Part shown: positions 1-10,687 of the stretch, one piece after another
Numbering within the stretch: the first letter of the stretch is position 1
Layout of the letters: each line of letters opens with the position of its first letter
Assembly (NCBI GenBank): GCA_963575745.1
Contig: CAUYUJ010018567.1
Location: 137,112-201,111 of the forward strand
Length of the DNA: 64,000 nucleotides
Source of the DNA: Prorocentrum cordatum
Taxonomy: Eukaryota; Sar; Dinophyceae; Prorocentrales; Prorocentraceae
Direction: 5' to 3'
Translations under genes and position numbers: made by a program
Notes under the pieces: model-generated
The model's database searches: none
What the model was told of the DNA's origin: nothing
Seen by the model: the letters and a program-made list of their open reading frames with translations, nothing else

Positions 1-304
1 ATACGAATAGTTTCGCATATCTAGCTCGGGCAACAACGAGTTCAGACCTCTGAATGACAGGCGAGCGCGCCTGATGGTTCCGAATTTGTTTCTGTAAGTA
101 TGAGCTCTGTAGCTGCCCTACAGCTCGAGTCAAATACAAAATACCGACAACGCGCGTCAAGAAAACTCAAAACAGCCGATCCCGCCCGTGTGTTTTTAGG
201 CAGAGAAAGGCACCCGATCGAGCTGAGATCGAGATGGCGAGCGGAAATAAGTTCGAATATCATGGCAAAAAATACGAGAGCTCTAACGAATAGTTGAACT
301 GGCG

Positions 305-337
305 CCGGCGGTGAACCGTCAACCTGGTCACCGCCGG
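305..337. repeat. Hairpin of module M1 (GTGA/TCAC type)
   Basis: A 10-bp stem, CCGGCGGTGA with TCACCGCCGG, encloses a 13-nt loop accgtcaacctgg. Full or slightly mutated copies lie near 2450, 2745, 3085, 16345, 20540, 23465, 24945 and 26990. Copies near 10675 and 17567 are split by LINEs B and C. The gtcaacct part of the loop is almost invariant. Confidence 0.9.
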
Positions 338-3300
338 GAACCTGGTAGAGCTCCGTTCACGCGTGAGAGAGCTCAGAGTCGAAAGAGAGAGAGAGCTTCT
401 GGAGGCATTTCTCGAACAAATCAAAATTCATTTTTTTCATGTCGACATAAAGTGGGTTCCGCCAAGTGTTTTGATAGTAAATTTCCGCCTACAGAGCTCA
501 CATTAAGACGCAGAGGCCCTCATAGTCGTTTACAGGTGCGAGCTTTCTCAAAATAAATGGTCAAATATCTTTCAAAAATTCGCAAAACCACCGAAAAGTT
601 ATCATTTTGTCCTTTCTGGTCGTGTCGACCAACTGGGCGCCGGCGGTAAACCGTCAACCTTTCTTGCCGCCGGGGGACTCGTAGAGCTCCCTGACAATAT
701 AATGTCGAAAAAATTTCAGAGAACGAATAATTTTTCAGGCCAAGCGATTTCAGACCTCTCGATGCAACAGCCGAACGCCCCCGATGCTTCTGGATGAAGC
801 TCTCCTACAGCCCGAGTTACGTGCGTAAATCGACAGCACCTCTCAAGATGACTCAAAACGAACGGTTTGGCAAACCCAGCTCGAGTATCAGACCGAGTTT
901 AGACCTCTGAATGCGACAGGCAGACGCTACTGATGTCTCCGAATCGATTCCTGTGAGAACCAGCCCTGCAGCCCCTACACCCCGAGTTAAGTGCAGAAAA
1001 CCGAGAGCACCTCTCAGGATGACTCGAACAATACGAACAGTTTCCCGGACCCAGTTCGGGCAGGAGACCGAGTTCGGAGCTCTGGATTCGACAGGCGGAC
1101 GCGCCTGATGTCCCTCAATCAATTCCTGTGATCACCTCCCTACAGCCCGAGTTCAGTGCAGAAAACCGACAGCACCTCTCAAGATGACTCGAAACAATAC
1201 GAATAGTTTCCCGATTCTAGATCGGGCAGCAGACCGAGTTCAGAGCTCTGCATTAAACAGACAAACGCGACTGATGATTCTGAATTGGTTTCTATAAACA
1301 TCAGCTCTGTAGTCCTGTAGCTCGAGTTTGATACAGAAAACCGAGAGCGCCTGTCAGGATGACTCGACCAATACGAATAGGTTTGCGGACCTAGCTCAGC
1401 TAGCAGACCGAGTTCAGACGCTGTGTAGCTGTCCTGTATCTCGAGTTAAGTCCAATATACTCACAGCGCGTATCAAGATGACTCGAAACGGCCGATCCCG
1501 CCTGGATACTAGAGCTCTAACGAATGGTTGAATTTCGAGAGCAAAATTTTCAACCGACCGAAAGTCAGCAAAAGTCCGTCGAGATTTTTCTTGCCAACTA
1601 GCTCTCCAGCGCCCCGGAATTACTCTTGAGCTTCCAGCAACAACTTGCTAAGGGAAGCTCTACGAGTTAAGTACAGAAAACCGAGAGCGCCTGTCAAGAT
1701 GACTCCAATAATACGAATAGGTTTGCGAACCTAGATCGACTAGCAGACCGAGTCCAGACCTCTGGATGCAACAGACGAACGCGCCTCATCATTTTGAATC
1801 GATAAGGTGTGCTTGCCAGCTCTGTAGCTATCCTATATCTCGAGATAAGTCAAATAAACCGACAGCGCATCAAGATGACTTCAAACAGCCGATCCCGCCT
1901 GGACGCTTTTTGGCAGTAAAAGGTACCCGATCGAGCTGAGATCAAGATGGCGATAAAATCGAATATCACGGGAAGAAATACCAGAGCTCTAACGAATGGT
2001 TGAATTTCGAGAACAAAATTTTCAACCGACCAAAAGTCAGCAAAAGGTCCGTCGAGATTTTTCTTGCCAACTAGCTCTCCAGCGCCCCGGAATTAATCTT
2101 AAGCTTCCAGCAACAACTTGCTGAGGGAACTTGGTAGCGTCGAAAACCCGGAGAGCAAAGAGGACACACACCGGAACCGGCACCGGCACCTGGTCACCGC
2201 CGGGAACCTCGTGGAGCTCCTTTCACGCGCGAGAGAGCTCAGAGTCGAAAGAGAGAGAGCTTCTGGAGGCATTTCTCGAAAAAGGCATAATTCATTTTTT
2301 TCATCTGGACATAAAGATGGTTCCTCCAAGCGTTTTGATAGTAAAGGTGCGCCTACAGAGCTCATATTAAGACGGAGAGGCCCTCATAATCGTTTACAGG
2401 TGCGAAAAATCTGTTTTCTCGAAATAAATAATCAAATATCTTCCAAACTGGCGCTGACGGTGGACCGTCAACCTGGTCACCTCCAGGAAGCTCGTAGAGC
2501 CCCTTCCACGCGTGAGAGTGCTCAGAATCGACAGAGAGAGCTTCAAGAAGAAATCTCGCGAAAGTGATTCTTTTCGTATGAAGTTCGTTCCCCCAAATGT
2601 TTTGATAGTAAATGTGTGCCTAGAGAGCTCATATTAAACGCAGAGGCCCTCATAGTCGTTTACAGGTGCAAAAAATCTGGTGTTTCAAAATAAATGGTCA
2701 AATACCTTTCAAATATTTGCAAAACCACCCAAAAGTTGTCACTGGCGCCGGCGGTGAACCGTCAACCTGGTCACCGCGGGGGACCTCGTAGAGCTCTTTG
2801 CACGCGTAAGAGTGCTCAGATTTAAACCAGAGAGCTCATTGGAGCATTTCTAGAAAAATCTAGAATTTTCATTTTCGGTTGTCAACTTCATGTCGGTTCC
2901 TCCTAATTTTCCGATAGTAAAACTGGCCCTACAGAGCTGAGCTGCTCTGGGAACAAATTTCGCATTCCAATGCTCGGCGTAAAAATCTGCTTTCTCAAAA
3001 TGAATGGTCAAATAGCTTTCAATTTTTTGCAAAACCGACCCAAAATTGCCACATCGTCTCATTTAGTCGGGTCGACCAACTGGCGCCGGCGGTGAACCGT
3101 GAACCTGGTAACCGCCGGGAACCTCGTAGAGCTCCTTGCACCCGTAAGAAAGCCCAGGATCGAAGTGGAGAGCTTTTGGAAGATTTTCTAGAAAATACCT
3201 CGCAGAGCTCTGATGGTAACAGAGCTAGAGGAATTCGGCGACAGGGTGAAGCTAGTTGGCGAAATTTCGAAAAGAGACGCGATCATACCTTCCTCGGCCT

Positions 3301-3479
3301 GGCTCAGCCGATTTTGCAGTTCCAACCATTCGTTTGGACTGATAATTGCGCAGATCGAAGCTTCATATCACAGAAGTTATCTCTCAAATTCTTAGCTCAT
3401 TCGGTCGACAAATTCTCCCGAGCGAAACAAGAACCTGACCTCAGATTGACATGAAACTCAAAACTCACGTTTTTAGGAA

Positions 3480-3596
3480 AATCTGCTAAGAAAAAAATCT
3501 GCTTGTATTCTGAGCGCTCATAAGCGTGCAAGGAGCTCTGCGAGGTTCCCGGCGGTGACCAGGTTGACGGTTCACCGCCGGCGCCAGTCGTAAAAT
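3480..3596 (-). repeat. Inverted fragment of module M1
   Basis: This piece reads as the reverse complement of the M1 module, including the ggcggtga/ccaggttgacgg hairpin, while its neighbours are in the opposite orientation. It marks a local inversion or rearrangement in the array just upstream of the LINE A insertion. Confidence 0.8.
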
Positions 3597-3977
3597 TGAG
3601 ATTTTTTTGAGTAAACATCAAGTCGGTTCCCGGAAGTGAACAAATACTAAACTAGCTCTAGAGAGCTGAACTGCTGAGGGAACAAAGTATACATGCCAAT
3701 GCTCGGCGTAAAAATCTGATTTCTCACAATGAATTGTCATATATCTTTCAAACTGGGCGCCGGCGGTAAACCGTCAACCTTTCTTTTTTGCGGACTTTGC
3801 GGTCGACTGTGCAGGCCTTCCAGCCTAGTCGGAAGCAAGGAGCGGGCGCATCGGGAGTAGGCGGAAGCCTCACCGATCCAAACGATCAGAGGCGAAAGCC
3901 AACTTTTATTAGGAGGATGAGAGGTCAAGCACACACACACGACAACGAAGGCATGGCGTGAGTGAGCACAATCAAAA

Positions 3978-6900
3978 TCACATCATATCCTGTCCGAAAT
4001 ACGCATGTACAACCCGCGGCAAGATCATAATCGTATGCTCAACGGCCGAGACCTCGGCATCAGTCACTGTTGAAGTTGGATCAATCGAGAGTGCCGCACT
4101 GTACACCTCCGTCCAAATAATCTCATGGCTGAGTGGCTGCCTTGAGAGCCTCGATACCCGTCCAACATCTATCCAGCACCCGACTCCCACGCCGTCGCAA
4201 GAGACACCACCATCGAATCCAGCTCTGATGGCACAAACGCGAAACACCTGTTGTAACTGAGGGGCGTGAAGCCCTATCCTATCTCGAATCACTGGTGGCC
4301 CGACACGGGCCGTGTGAGTGAGTACATCTGCACGCGTGTTCCATTCCCTATATGTGTGGTCTACAATTTCCCTCCCATGACAGGCAGGCCTAATTCCAAA
4401 CCTCTGACACATGTTGTCAAGTTGATTTATCATTCTGCTGATCCTATCCTGATAAGTACGATTGAGCACCCTCCAGACACCCTGCAGCCAAGACACCACC
4501 AGAAGACTGTCCCCAGAAATGTACACAGGGATCCCAAATGAGTCGAGGTCGTACTCAACCTCCTTCATATTTTGTAACGCAATACGTTTGGCCAGTTTGT
4601 CGTTGAAAGCCGCAGTGCCCTCTTGGGCCCCATAGGTGTGTAGGTCGTTTTGTGTGATGGTATGTACCTCCTGCAGGGCCCCACCTGTTGTACCGTACCC
4701 TTTTCTTTTCTGAAAATAACTCAGCATCGTCCGTGTACACATGTGTTCGCAGAACTGAACATACGCAGCATCTGTCGGCACAAAGGACTCCCACCATTTG
4801 AGTCCGTAGAATTCGCAGAAAGAAAATAGCCAGCATCTCTGGCCAATAGCTCGACCTGAGCTTACATGTCTCCTTTTTAGCTGCGAAGCCTCCTGGAAGC
4901 GAAACATACCCCGCAGGCACTCAGACGCATCCGTCCTGAGTCTGTCCCACAGTGGGCCGTATGCAACCGTAGTCATGTGGTGATCTCTCCACGTACGTTG
5001 CGTCGAAGATATTTCCTCATGAGAAGCAGTACACAACATAGAAATGAAATCTGCAGCGTCCTTAGCGGAGTTCCACACCATACGAAGAAATCGCTGCACC
5101 AAACTCGCAAATCCATAAGATCTAAATTGCTCTCTGGCCTCGTGGTACCGTCGTCGGTTCCAGTCCGCCATAGTCTCCTCCTCCCTCCTCGGCCGTCGAA
5201 ACATACGGCACAAACACCATCCCTCGAAGGCATTGAGCATGTGTAGCGAGGAAGTATCAGCAGTACATGTCTCTAGACAATACAACGCCATACTCTGCAC
5301 CTTGTCTTGATAACGACAAAACTTATCACGAACCGCTACCGCTCTGTTACGAAAGAAATCCGACTGTCCTATGAAACAAGCACGAGCCTCCTTGATGCGA
5401 TATTCCACATCAGGATGAGCGGGCACTAAGTAGGTGGAGAAAATCTCATGACCCAATACTTTCATTCTGCACACACGTCGAAGTCTAAAGTCATGATATC
5501 TCGAGCACGCAGGTATACACAAATCCTCGCTTGCAAGTATATGTCCGTCACCGTCCACTCTCGCATTTTCCCCACATGTCATGTACAACAGGCTGCTATC
5601 CTTCCATCTCATCCCCCAGTCATGTAGTGGTAGTGTTAGATCGTGCATCATCTGAGCCAACACAGTTGGGGAGGCAGAGACAAGGTAGCAGTTGTCCGCC
5701 CACACAAAGTGGTTCACGATTGTCCGTCGCTCATACTCACCACAGACGCCCTCCAGCACATACCCCACTCCCCTACTGTCCCAATCCCGAAATATAGGTC
5801 CCCACATGGCACATATGATAAGATTAAAGAGAAGAGGCCCCTCAGGGCCGCCCGTCCGTATGCAGACGTCCCAGTTGATGTCGTGAATGGCCATACCCTC
5901 GACAACTAACGACCCCGTAGTGCAAACCAGCGGTGGCAGCAAAGCATACTGGAGATAGGCAGGAATATTGGCATGGCACATAGCTCGCTTGGCGTTTTGA
6001 AGGCTGCAATGGTCGAACGCTTGTTTGATATCGGCGTTAGCGATATGGACCGTCTGATCCTTTCCCCAGATGTCCCCATGTTGAGCCAGAGCCTTGAGGG
6101 CCCCCACAATTTCCACCGTCTTACGTCCCTCCTGGAAGCCGTAGATGCCCAGGGGTCCCATGGGGCCAGCCCGAGACACAAATTGTTCGACCAGAATCAC
6201 CACACAAGCAGAATACCAACGGCTGAGACTGGTTTGCAGACAGAGGTACCGTGCATCTGTCAGTGATGTCAACCTCGGCAGCTTGGGCATGAAGGGGGTC
6301 CAAATCTGCCTCCAGTCCTGCGGATACTGCCGTGCCAAGCGAAATATCTCATCAAACATCCGAGCTACGCCACGCAAAGTCGCCCACGGCAATGCCTTGA
6401 GTATTTCACAAGGCAGCCTGTCGGGGCCAGTGGCACGCCTGGACTTGAGACGTGACCGTGCCTGGCATACCACCGCCATTGTCAGTCCCTCAGTGCAGTA
6501 CCCGTCACATAGGTTCTGTTGTGTATCCCTCCTCAACTCCTCCAACATCGCCATATCCCGTCCTCTGACCTCCTCCGAAGTATACCTCTGTCTGGTATGT
6601 GCTCTGATCTCCTCCACCCACTCCTCCCTGTCCTCAGATATCCGTCCCTGCACAATGAGGTGCTTGATACCATGACGCTCTTTGCGCCTGGAGGCAGGAG
6701 AGGTCCACGCGGCCAACGCCGCACGATACTCCCTCCGCAGTCCGTTGGCACGTCTGCGCAAGCTGGGCACGTCCACTGATGCTGGCAAAGGCTTCCGTCG
6801 CAAAATCTCCTGGCAGGCCGTGAGCCCTGCAGGCCTAATTGGCGGTAGTCCCCGCCCCGTGGTGGCAGTCGTGAATTTGATTTCCTCCTGCTCAGTACAG

Positions 6901-7949
6901 GCCCGAATAGTGGTCGACACAAGGTCCCCTGGAGAACAAGTAGTATTGGCATCTCCCAGGACCCGATCGATTTCCTTTCGCGCCATATTGAGGTCCCCCC
7001 AATTCACCGTCTTATAACCCGCCAAACTCTTTTCACGAGCTGCCGTCGGGATACGACGTTTGACCAGCTCAGCGCCTGTATCACTAAAAGTCCCCTGAAG
7101 CAGGCCATGGTCGCTGAGACGAATACGATTTGTCCTCCCCCCATTACTCATGATCGTTTCAACCGTCATCTTATCGATCACCCACGTCCTGGGAACAAAA
7201 ATGCAATCAAGAACCTTCTTACACGTCCCCCACCGAGATACTCCGTAACTCTCCCATGTGTGTAGTCGTCGTGGCAAGAACGAATTGGCAGCCTTCATCC
7301 CCAGGCGCCCTAGAAAGCATAGAACACGCTCGCGCAACTGTTGTCGTACGTCCCTCCTCACCCGCTGAGCACCTCCCTCCTCGCAAGTCCTCCTCTCCTC
7401 CTTGGTAGCACTTCCCACCGCCTCATAGACAGTCCCAGTGCGTGAGCACTGCAGCTGAGTTGATGGGGATAGCTCGACGTTGGCATCGAGCAGCACAGAG
7501 ACAGTCGCCCCCTTCCAACGGCTGCGCAGAGTGAGAATGACTGACTCGAGCGTGTCCAACGTCCCGCACTGCACATCTACGGCGTTCTCGACGCCGGGGT
7601 CCGGAAGATACGCAGAGGCAACTATCACAGGGGCACTTCCACTACCAAAGACCACCAGACAGAACCGTTCATATTGACATATTGATTCACGCACACATGT
7701 ACTCCACTCTTTGTTAAATAATAACCCACACTTACCGTCACAACTCACACGATATGATAGACCACACCGTCTGATATATGCATCGAATTTGCCTCCAAAA
7801 AGGTTCTGGCACTCCTGAACACCCCAGATGCAATCTCGCATTGAAAGGCTCCTCAGAATCTCATTCCCCTTGAAATTGGCCGACCCCGCCCGATTGAGGT
7901 TCCAGCTACCCAGTCGGATCCCCTTGAACGGTGTTCGGCGTCGTCGTCG
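3978..7949 (-). CDS. LINE A ORF2: APE endonuclease / reverse transcriptase / permuted RNase H
   Basis: This protein would nick target DNA and reverse-transcribe the element RNA. From the first ATG (7841) it has 1287 residues. The frame is open back to the UGA at 7950-7952, and the conserved endonuclease start GSWNLN lies in that upstream part, so the real N-terminus is probably not at 7841. Endonuclease landmarks are QEC, LLDANVEL and SDHGLL. RT landmarks are ADIKQAFD (motif A), RTGGPEGP (motif B) and FVWADN (motif C, where FADD is usual). The C-terminus carries RNase H blocks in the order GDS (D1111), RAD (D1172), FDGG (D1210), TDAE (E1263). That is a circular permutation of the usual order, in which the FDGG and TDAE blocks come first. 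Confidence 0.9.
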   Translation of the reverse strand, partial: RRRRRTPFKGIRLGSWNLNRAGSANFKGNEILRSLSMRDCIWGVQECQNLFGGKFDAYIRRCGLSYRVSCDGKCGLLFNKEWSTCVRESICQYERFCLVVFGSGSAPVIVASAYLPDPGVENAVDVQCGTLDTLESVILTLRSRWKGATVSVLLDANVELSPSTQLQCSRTGTVYEAVGSATKEERRTCEEGGAQRVRRDVRQQLRERVLCFLGRLGMKAANSFLPRRLHTWESYGVSRWGTCKKVLDCIFVPRTWVIDKMTVETIMSNGGRTNRIRLSDHGLLQGTFSDTGAELVKRRIPTAAREKSLAGYKTVNWGDLNMARKEIDRVLGDANTTCSPGDLVSTTIRACTEQEEIKFTTATTGRGLPPIRPAGLTACQEILRRKPLPASVDVPSLRRRANGLRREYRAALAAWTSPASRRKERHGIKHLIVQGRISEDREEWVEEIRAHTRQRYTSEEVRGRDMAMLEELRRDTQQNLCDGYCTEGLTMAVVCQARSRLKSRRATGPDRLPCEILKALPWATLRGVARMFDEIFRLARQYPQDWRQIWTPFMPKLPRLTSLTDARYLCLQTSLSRWYSACVVILVEQFVSRAGPMGPLGIYGFQEGRKTVEIVGALKALAQHGDIWGKDQTVHIANADIKQAFDHCSLQNAKRAMCHANIPAYLQYALLPPLVCTTGSLVVEGMAIHDINWDVCIRTGGPEGPLLFNLIICAMWGPIFRDWDSRGVGYVLEGVCGEYERRTIVNHFVWADNCYLVSASPTVLAQMMHDLTLPLHDWGMRWKDSSLLYMTCGENARVDGDGHILASEDLCIPACSRYHDFRLRRVCRMKVLGHEIFSTYLVPAHPDVEYRIKEARACFIGQSDFFRNRAVAVRDKFCRYQDKVQSMALYCLETCTADTSSLHMLNAFEGWCLCRMFRRPRREEETMADWNRRRYHEAREQFRSYGFASLVQRFLRMVWNSAKDAADFISMLCTASHEEISSTQRTWRDHHMTTVAYGPLWDRLRTDASECLRGMFRFQEASQLKRRHVSSGRAIGQRCWLFSFCEFYGLKWWESFVPTDAAYVQFCEHMCTRTMLSYFQKRKGYGTTGGALQEVHTITQNDLHTYGAQEGTAAFNDKLAKRIALQNMKEVEYDLDSFGIPVYISGDSLLVVSWLQGVWRVLNRTYQDRISRMINQLDNMCQRFGIRPACHGREIVDHTYREWNTRADVLTHTARVGPPVIRDRIGLHAPQLQQVFRVCAIRAGFDGGVSCDGVGVGCWIDVGRVSRLSRQPLSHEIIWTEVYSAALSIDPTSTVTDAEVSAVEHTIMILPRVVHAYFGQDMM

Positions 7950-9404
7950 TCACACCCTCCTGTTGACTTCCGTCTCGATATCAGCCTTCGTCTTAGTAAA
8001 CGCAGGTATGAGTTGATGCAACCTGTCGACAGTCTCACTCGACACCTCCCATGTCGCCCTTGTCGTGGTAAACTCGGCCAGAAGCATTGGCCTCGGAGCG
8101 GCCGTCGTGGGCACTGTCCATATAGTCGATTTGGGCGGTCCCATTTCCCCTCGCACAGCAATAACCTCTATACCAATCTGTGTACACATGCTCCGAATAG
8201 TGCCGCAGAATCTCCCCACCGCCTTAACGTGGTCCCTCTTCCACTCGGGGCACTCGACACTGACTTTGATCGACTCAGGGTTGATTACCTGCTTCATATT
8301 CTCAATGAGGCACTGTGGTGCAGCAATCTGGATTCCTGGAGGAGGCGCGGGGCGTTTAGCAGGGGGTACCGTCACAAGGTCGATGCACCGTTTGACCCTC
8401 CAAATAATATCCCTGTCGGTCCCTGGCTTGAATTTGATTTTGGCCGATCCGAACATGTAACGGCCAGCGTTAATGCGCTCCGTACCGTCAACACACACGT
8501 GCACACGATCATCCTCCGAAAGACAATGATTTGTAATGTTATCTATGAGCACCTTCACATCCTCCCACATGAGCATCTCCTGAGACCTCCTATCCCTGTC
8601 ACTCCAGTTGGTGACCCATCCCTTGAGTTCGGCATACGTCGGAGAGAAGTAGGTGGTTCCAGGAGCCTGGTATCTTCCCGTCCTGGTATAATCAGGCCTC
8701 GTCGAAGCGTCACTGGCAACGGAACCCGCACGAACCTGTCCCTGGAGTCCCTGGACGATCGTCTCGAGTCGATTATGTTTAGTCTCAAGCCCCTGAACGC
8801 TCGTCTCCAGATTAGAAATCGTAACACCCTGCTTCTGGACCTGGGCCTGAACGTTGTCGATTTTGGTCCCCTGAACTCCTATGGCATCCTGGATCCTTTC
8901 AGTGTTATCATCCATCTTGTGCATCATCTGCAATAGTAAACTCTGCATACCGTCTTTCCCCTCCAAGGCGGCCTTCCTTTCAGCAAGAACCTCCTCACGA
9001 TTGCGCTTCACAGGGGGGGCGCCGCCATCCACCGTCATGTTATCAGCATGCTCAGGCATTGTGTCGATGCACTGAGGTCCGTATCCCCACGAGTGCAACC
9101 ACTGTCGTGTCACCGTCCGTTCACAGAGAGGTGTAACAGATTCACTATCTGGAGTGGCGTCGGCAGTATTCAATCTTCCGTCCAATGGATAATCACCTGG
9201 GGTCTTCTCAATATCCTGAAGCTGTCTTTTACGAGAAGCTCTCTCGATAGCAGTATCTGGCTTCTGACCGTAATCCTGTGAGTACTGCAAATATGGCACT
9301 GTCGGTGATATATCCTCCAGCTGAAACCTTCTCGCAAGAACCGAAAAGTCGTGTCCGTCCGTCTTCACACACGAACAATAAAAGATAACAAGTGCAGCAA
9401 ACAA
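7950..9404 (-). CDS. LINE A ORF1: coiled-coil RNA-binding-type protein
   Basis: Up to 484 residues, ending in VNRRV before UGA (7950-7952). A heptad-like segment (about residues 150-235, with repeated LETSVQGLE-like spacing) predicts a coiled coil. It is followed by a charged domain whose layout, with a WVTNW-like segment and a later AVGRFCG-like segment, matches ORF1 of LINE B. The family role is to coat element RNA in a ribonucleoprotein. The start is uncertain: the listed start is a TTG, the frame stays open upstream, and the first ATG is well inside (MPEH, near 9060). The stop is in frame with ORF2, 36 codons before the first ORF2 AUG. Confidence 0.8.
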   Translation of the reverse strand: MFAALVIFYCSCVKTDGHDFSVLARRFQLEDISPTVPYLQYSQDYGQKPDTAIERASRKRQLQDIEKTPGDYPLDGRLNTADATPDSESVTPLCERTVTRQWLHSWGYGPQCIDTMPEHADNMTVDGGAPPVKRNREEVLAERKAALEGKDGMQSLLLQMMHKMDDNTERIQDAIGVQGTKIDNVQAQVQKQGVTISNLETSVQGLETKHNRLETIVQGLQGQVRAGSVASDASTRPDYTRTGRYQAPGTTYFSPTYAELKGWVTNWSDRDRRSQEMLMWEDVKVLIDNITNHCLSEDDRVHVCVDGTERINAGRYMFGSAKIKFKPGTDRDIIWRVKRCIDLVTVPPAKRPAPPPGIQIAAPQCLIENMKQVINPESIKVSVECPEWKRDHVKAVGRFCGTIRSMCTQIGIEVIAVRGEMGPPKSTIWTVPTTAAPRPMLLAEFTTTRATWEVSSETVDRLHQLIPAFTKTKADIETEVNRRV

Positions 9405-9538
9405 AGGAAGCAGCCTAGCTGGCCTCGAAGATGCCGTACTCGTCGATGGCAGCGATGGCTGCCGCGCCGTCTCCCCGCGACGCCGACACCCCCTGAGCCC
9501 CAGTGGGATCCTGGAGCCCTGGAGCCGAGATGTCTTGA

Positions 9539-10687
9539 GCCGGGGGACTCGTAGAGCTTCCTGACAATATATAATGTAAAAAAAAGTGTAGAGAACGAAT
9601 AATTGTTCAGCCCAAGCGATTTCAGACCTTTCGATGCGACAGCCGAACGCCCCTGATGTTGGATTGTCTTCTACACGAGCTCTGTAGCTCTCCTAAAGCC
9701 CGAGATACGTGCGTAAATCGACAGCACCTCTCAAGATGACTCGAACAATACGAATAGTTCGGCAAACCTAGCTCGAGTATCAGACCGAGTTCAGACCTCT
9801 GAATGCAATGATGGGACGCGTCTGATGTCTCCGAATCGATTCCTGTGATTACCAGCCCTGCAGCCCCCCCTACAGCCCGAGTTAAGTGGAGAAAACCGAC
9901 AGCACCTCTCAGGATGACTCGAACAATAGGAATAGCTTCGCGGACCTAGTTTGGGCAGCAGATCGAGTTCCGAGCTCTGGATTCGACAGACGGACGCGCC
10001 TGATGTCTCCGAATCGATTCCTGAGATTATCAGCCCTGCAGTCCCCCTACAGCCTGAGTTAAGTACAGAAAACCGACAGCACCTCTCAAGATGACTCGAA
10101 CAATACAAATAGTCTCGCGATTCTAGATCGGGCAGCAGACCGAGTCCAGAGCTCTGGATTCAACAGACAACGCGACTGATGATTCTGAATTGGTTTCTGT
10201 AAGCATCAGCTCTGTAGCTGTCATATAGCTCGAGTTAAGAACAAAAACCGAGAGCGCCTGTCAAGATGACTCGAATAATACGAATAGGTTTCCGGACCTA
10301 GCTCGGCTAGCAGACCGAGTTCAGACCTCTCGATGCAACAGGCGAACGCGCCTGATCATTCTGAATCGACACGGTGTGCTCACCAGCTCTGTGGCTCTTC
10401 TATAGCTCGAGTTATGTTCAGAAAACCGCCACCGCGTGTCAAGATGACCCGAAACGGCCAATCCCGCCGCAGTGCTTTTTGACAGTAATATCTACCCGAT
10501 CGATCTGAGATCAAGACGGCGAGCGGGAATAAGATCGAATATCACGGGAAAAATACTAGAGCTCAAACGAATGGTTGAATTTCGAGAACAAAATTTTCAA
10601 CCGACCAAAAGTCAGCAAAAGGTCCGTCGAGATTTTTCTTGCCAACTAGCTCTCCAGCGCCCCGGAACTGGCACCGGCGGTGAACCG
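9539..10687. repeat. Satellite mosaic, block 2
   Basis: This block resumes the M3 module cut by LINE A, then has three tandem copies of the 175-180 bp module (landmark atgactcgaacaat at about 9736, 9915 and 10090). It ends in an M1 module (hairpin arm near 10673-10683) cut by LINE B. No gene is seen. Confidence 0.9.

Larger units (their letters stand above)
1..3784. repeat. Satellite mosaic, block 1
   Basis: This stretch has no convincing gene. It is a patchwork of recurring modules: a module with ctcgaacaatacgaatag and cagaccgagttcag recurring every 175-180 bp; a module opening with a GC-rich hairpin (gcgccggcggtgaaccgtc...) followed by a C/T-rich and then T-rich segment; and a module ending in agctctccagcgccccgg. 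The same modules continue after each retrotransposon, so the elements were inserted into a pre-existing array. Short ORFs here shift frame between copies and are not believed. Confidence 0.9.
3785..9538 (-). mobile_element. Non-LTR retrotransposon (LINE) copy A
   Basis: A 5.75-kb minus-strand element with ORF1 (coiled coil) followed by ORF2 (APE-type endonuclease, reverse transcriptase, RNase H). On the plus strand its 3' end is the T-run plus gcggactttgcgg at the left. At the right, gccgggggactcgtagagc resumes the interrupted repeat module. The target is the M3 hairpin module, intact elsewhere at 20808-20841. No clean target-site duplication is visible and a few bases of the target appear missing. 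Both ORFs are open apart from the ORF1/ORF2 UGA, so this is the best-preserved copy. Confidence 0.92.

Noticed and set aside
3213-3395. A 60-residue frame (ELEEFGDRV...) recurring in several satellite copies on both sides of LINE C
   Set aside because: Differences between copies are mostly amino-acid changing, the frame length follows the repeat unit, and there is no start context or domain. Treated as repeat-borne.
3770-9550. A target-site duplication for LINE A
   Set aside because: Only a few bases could match; the flanks fit a small target deletion better.
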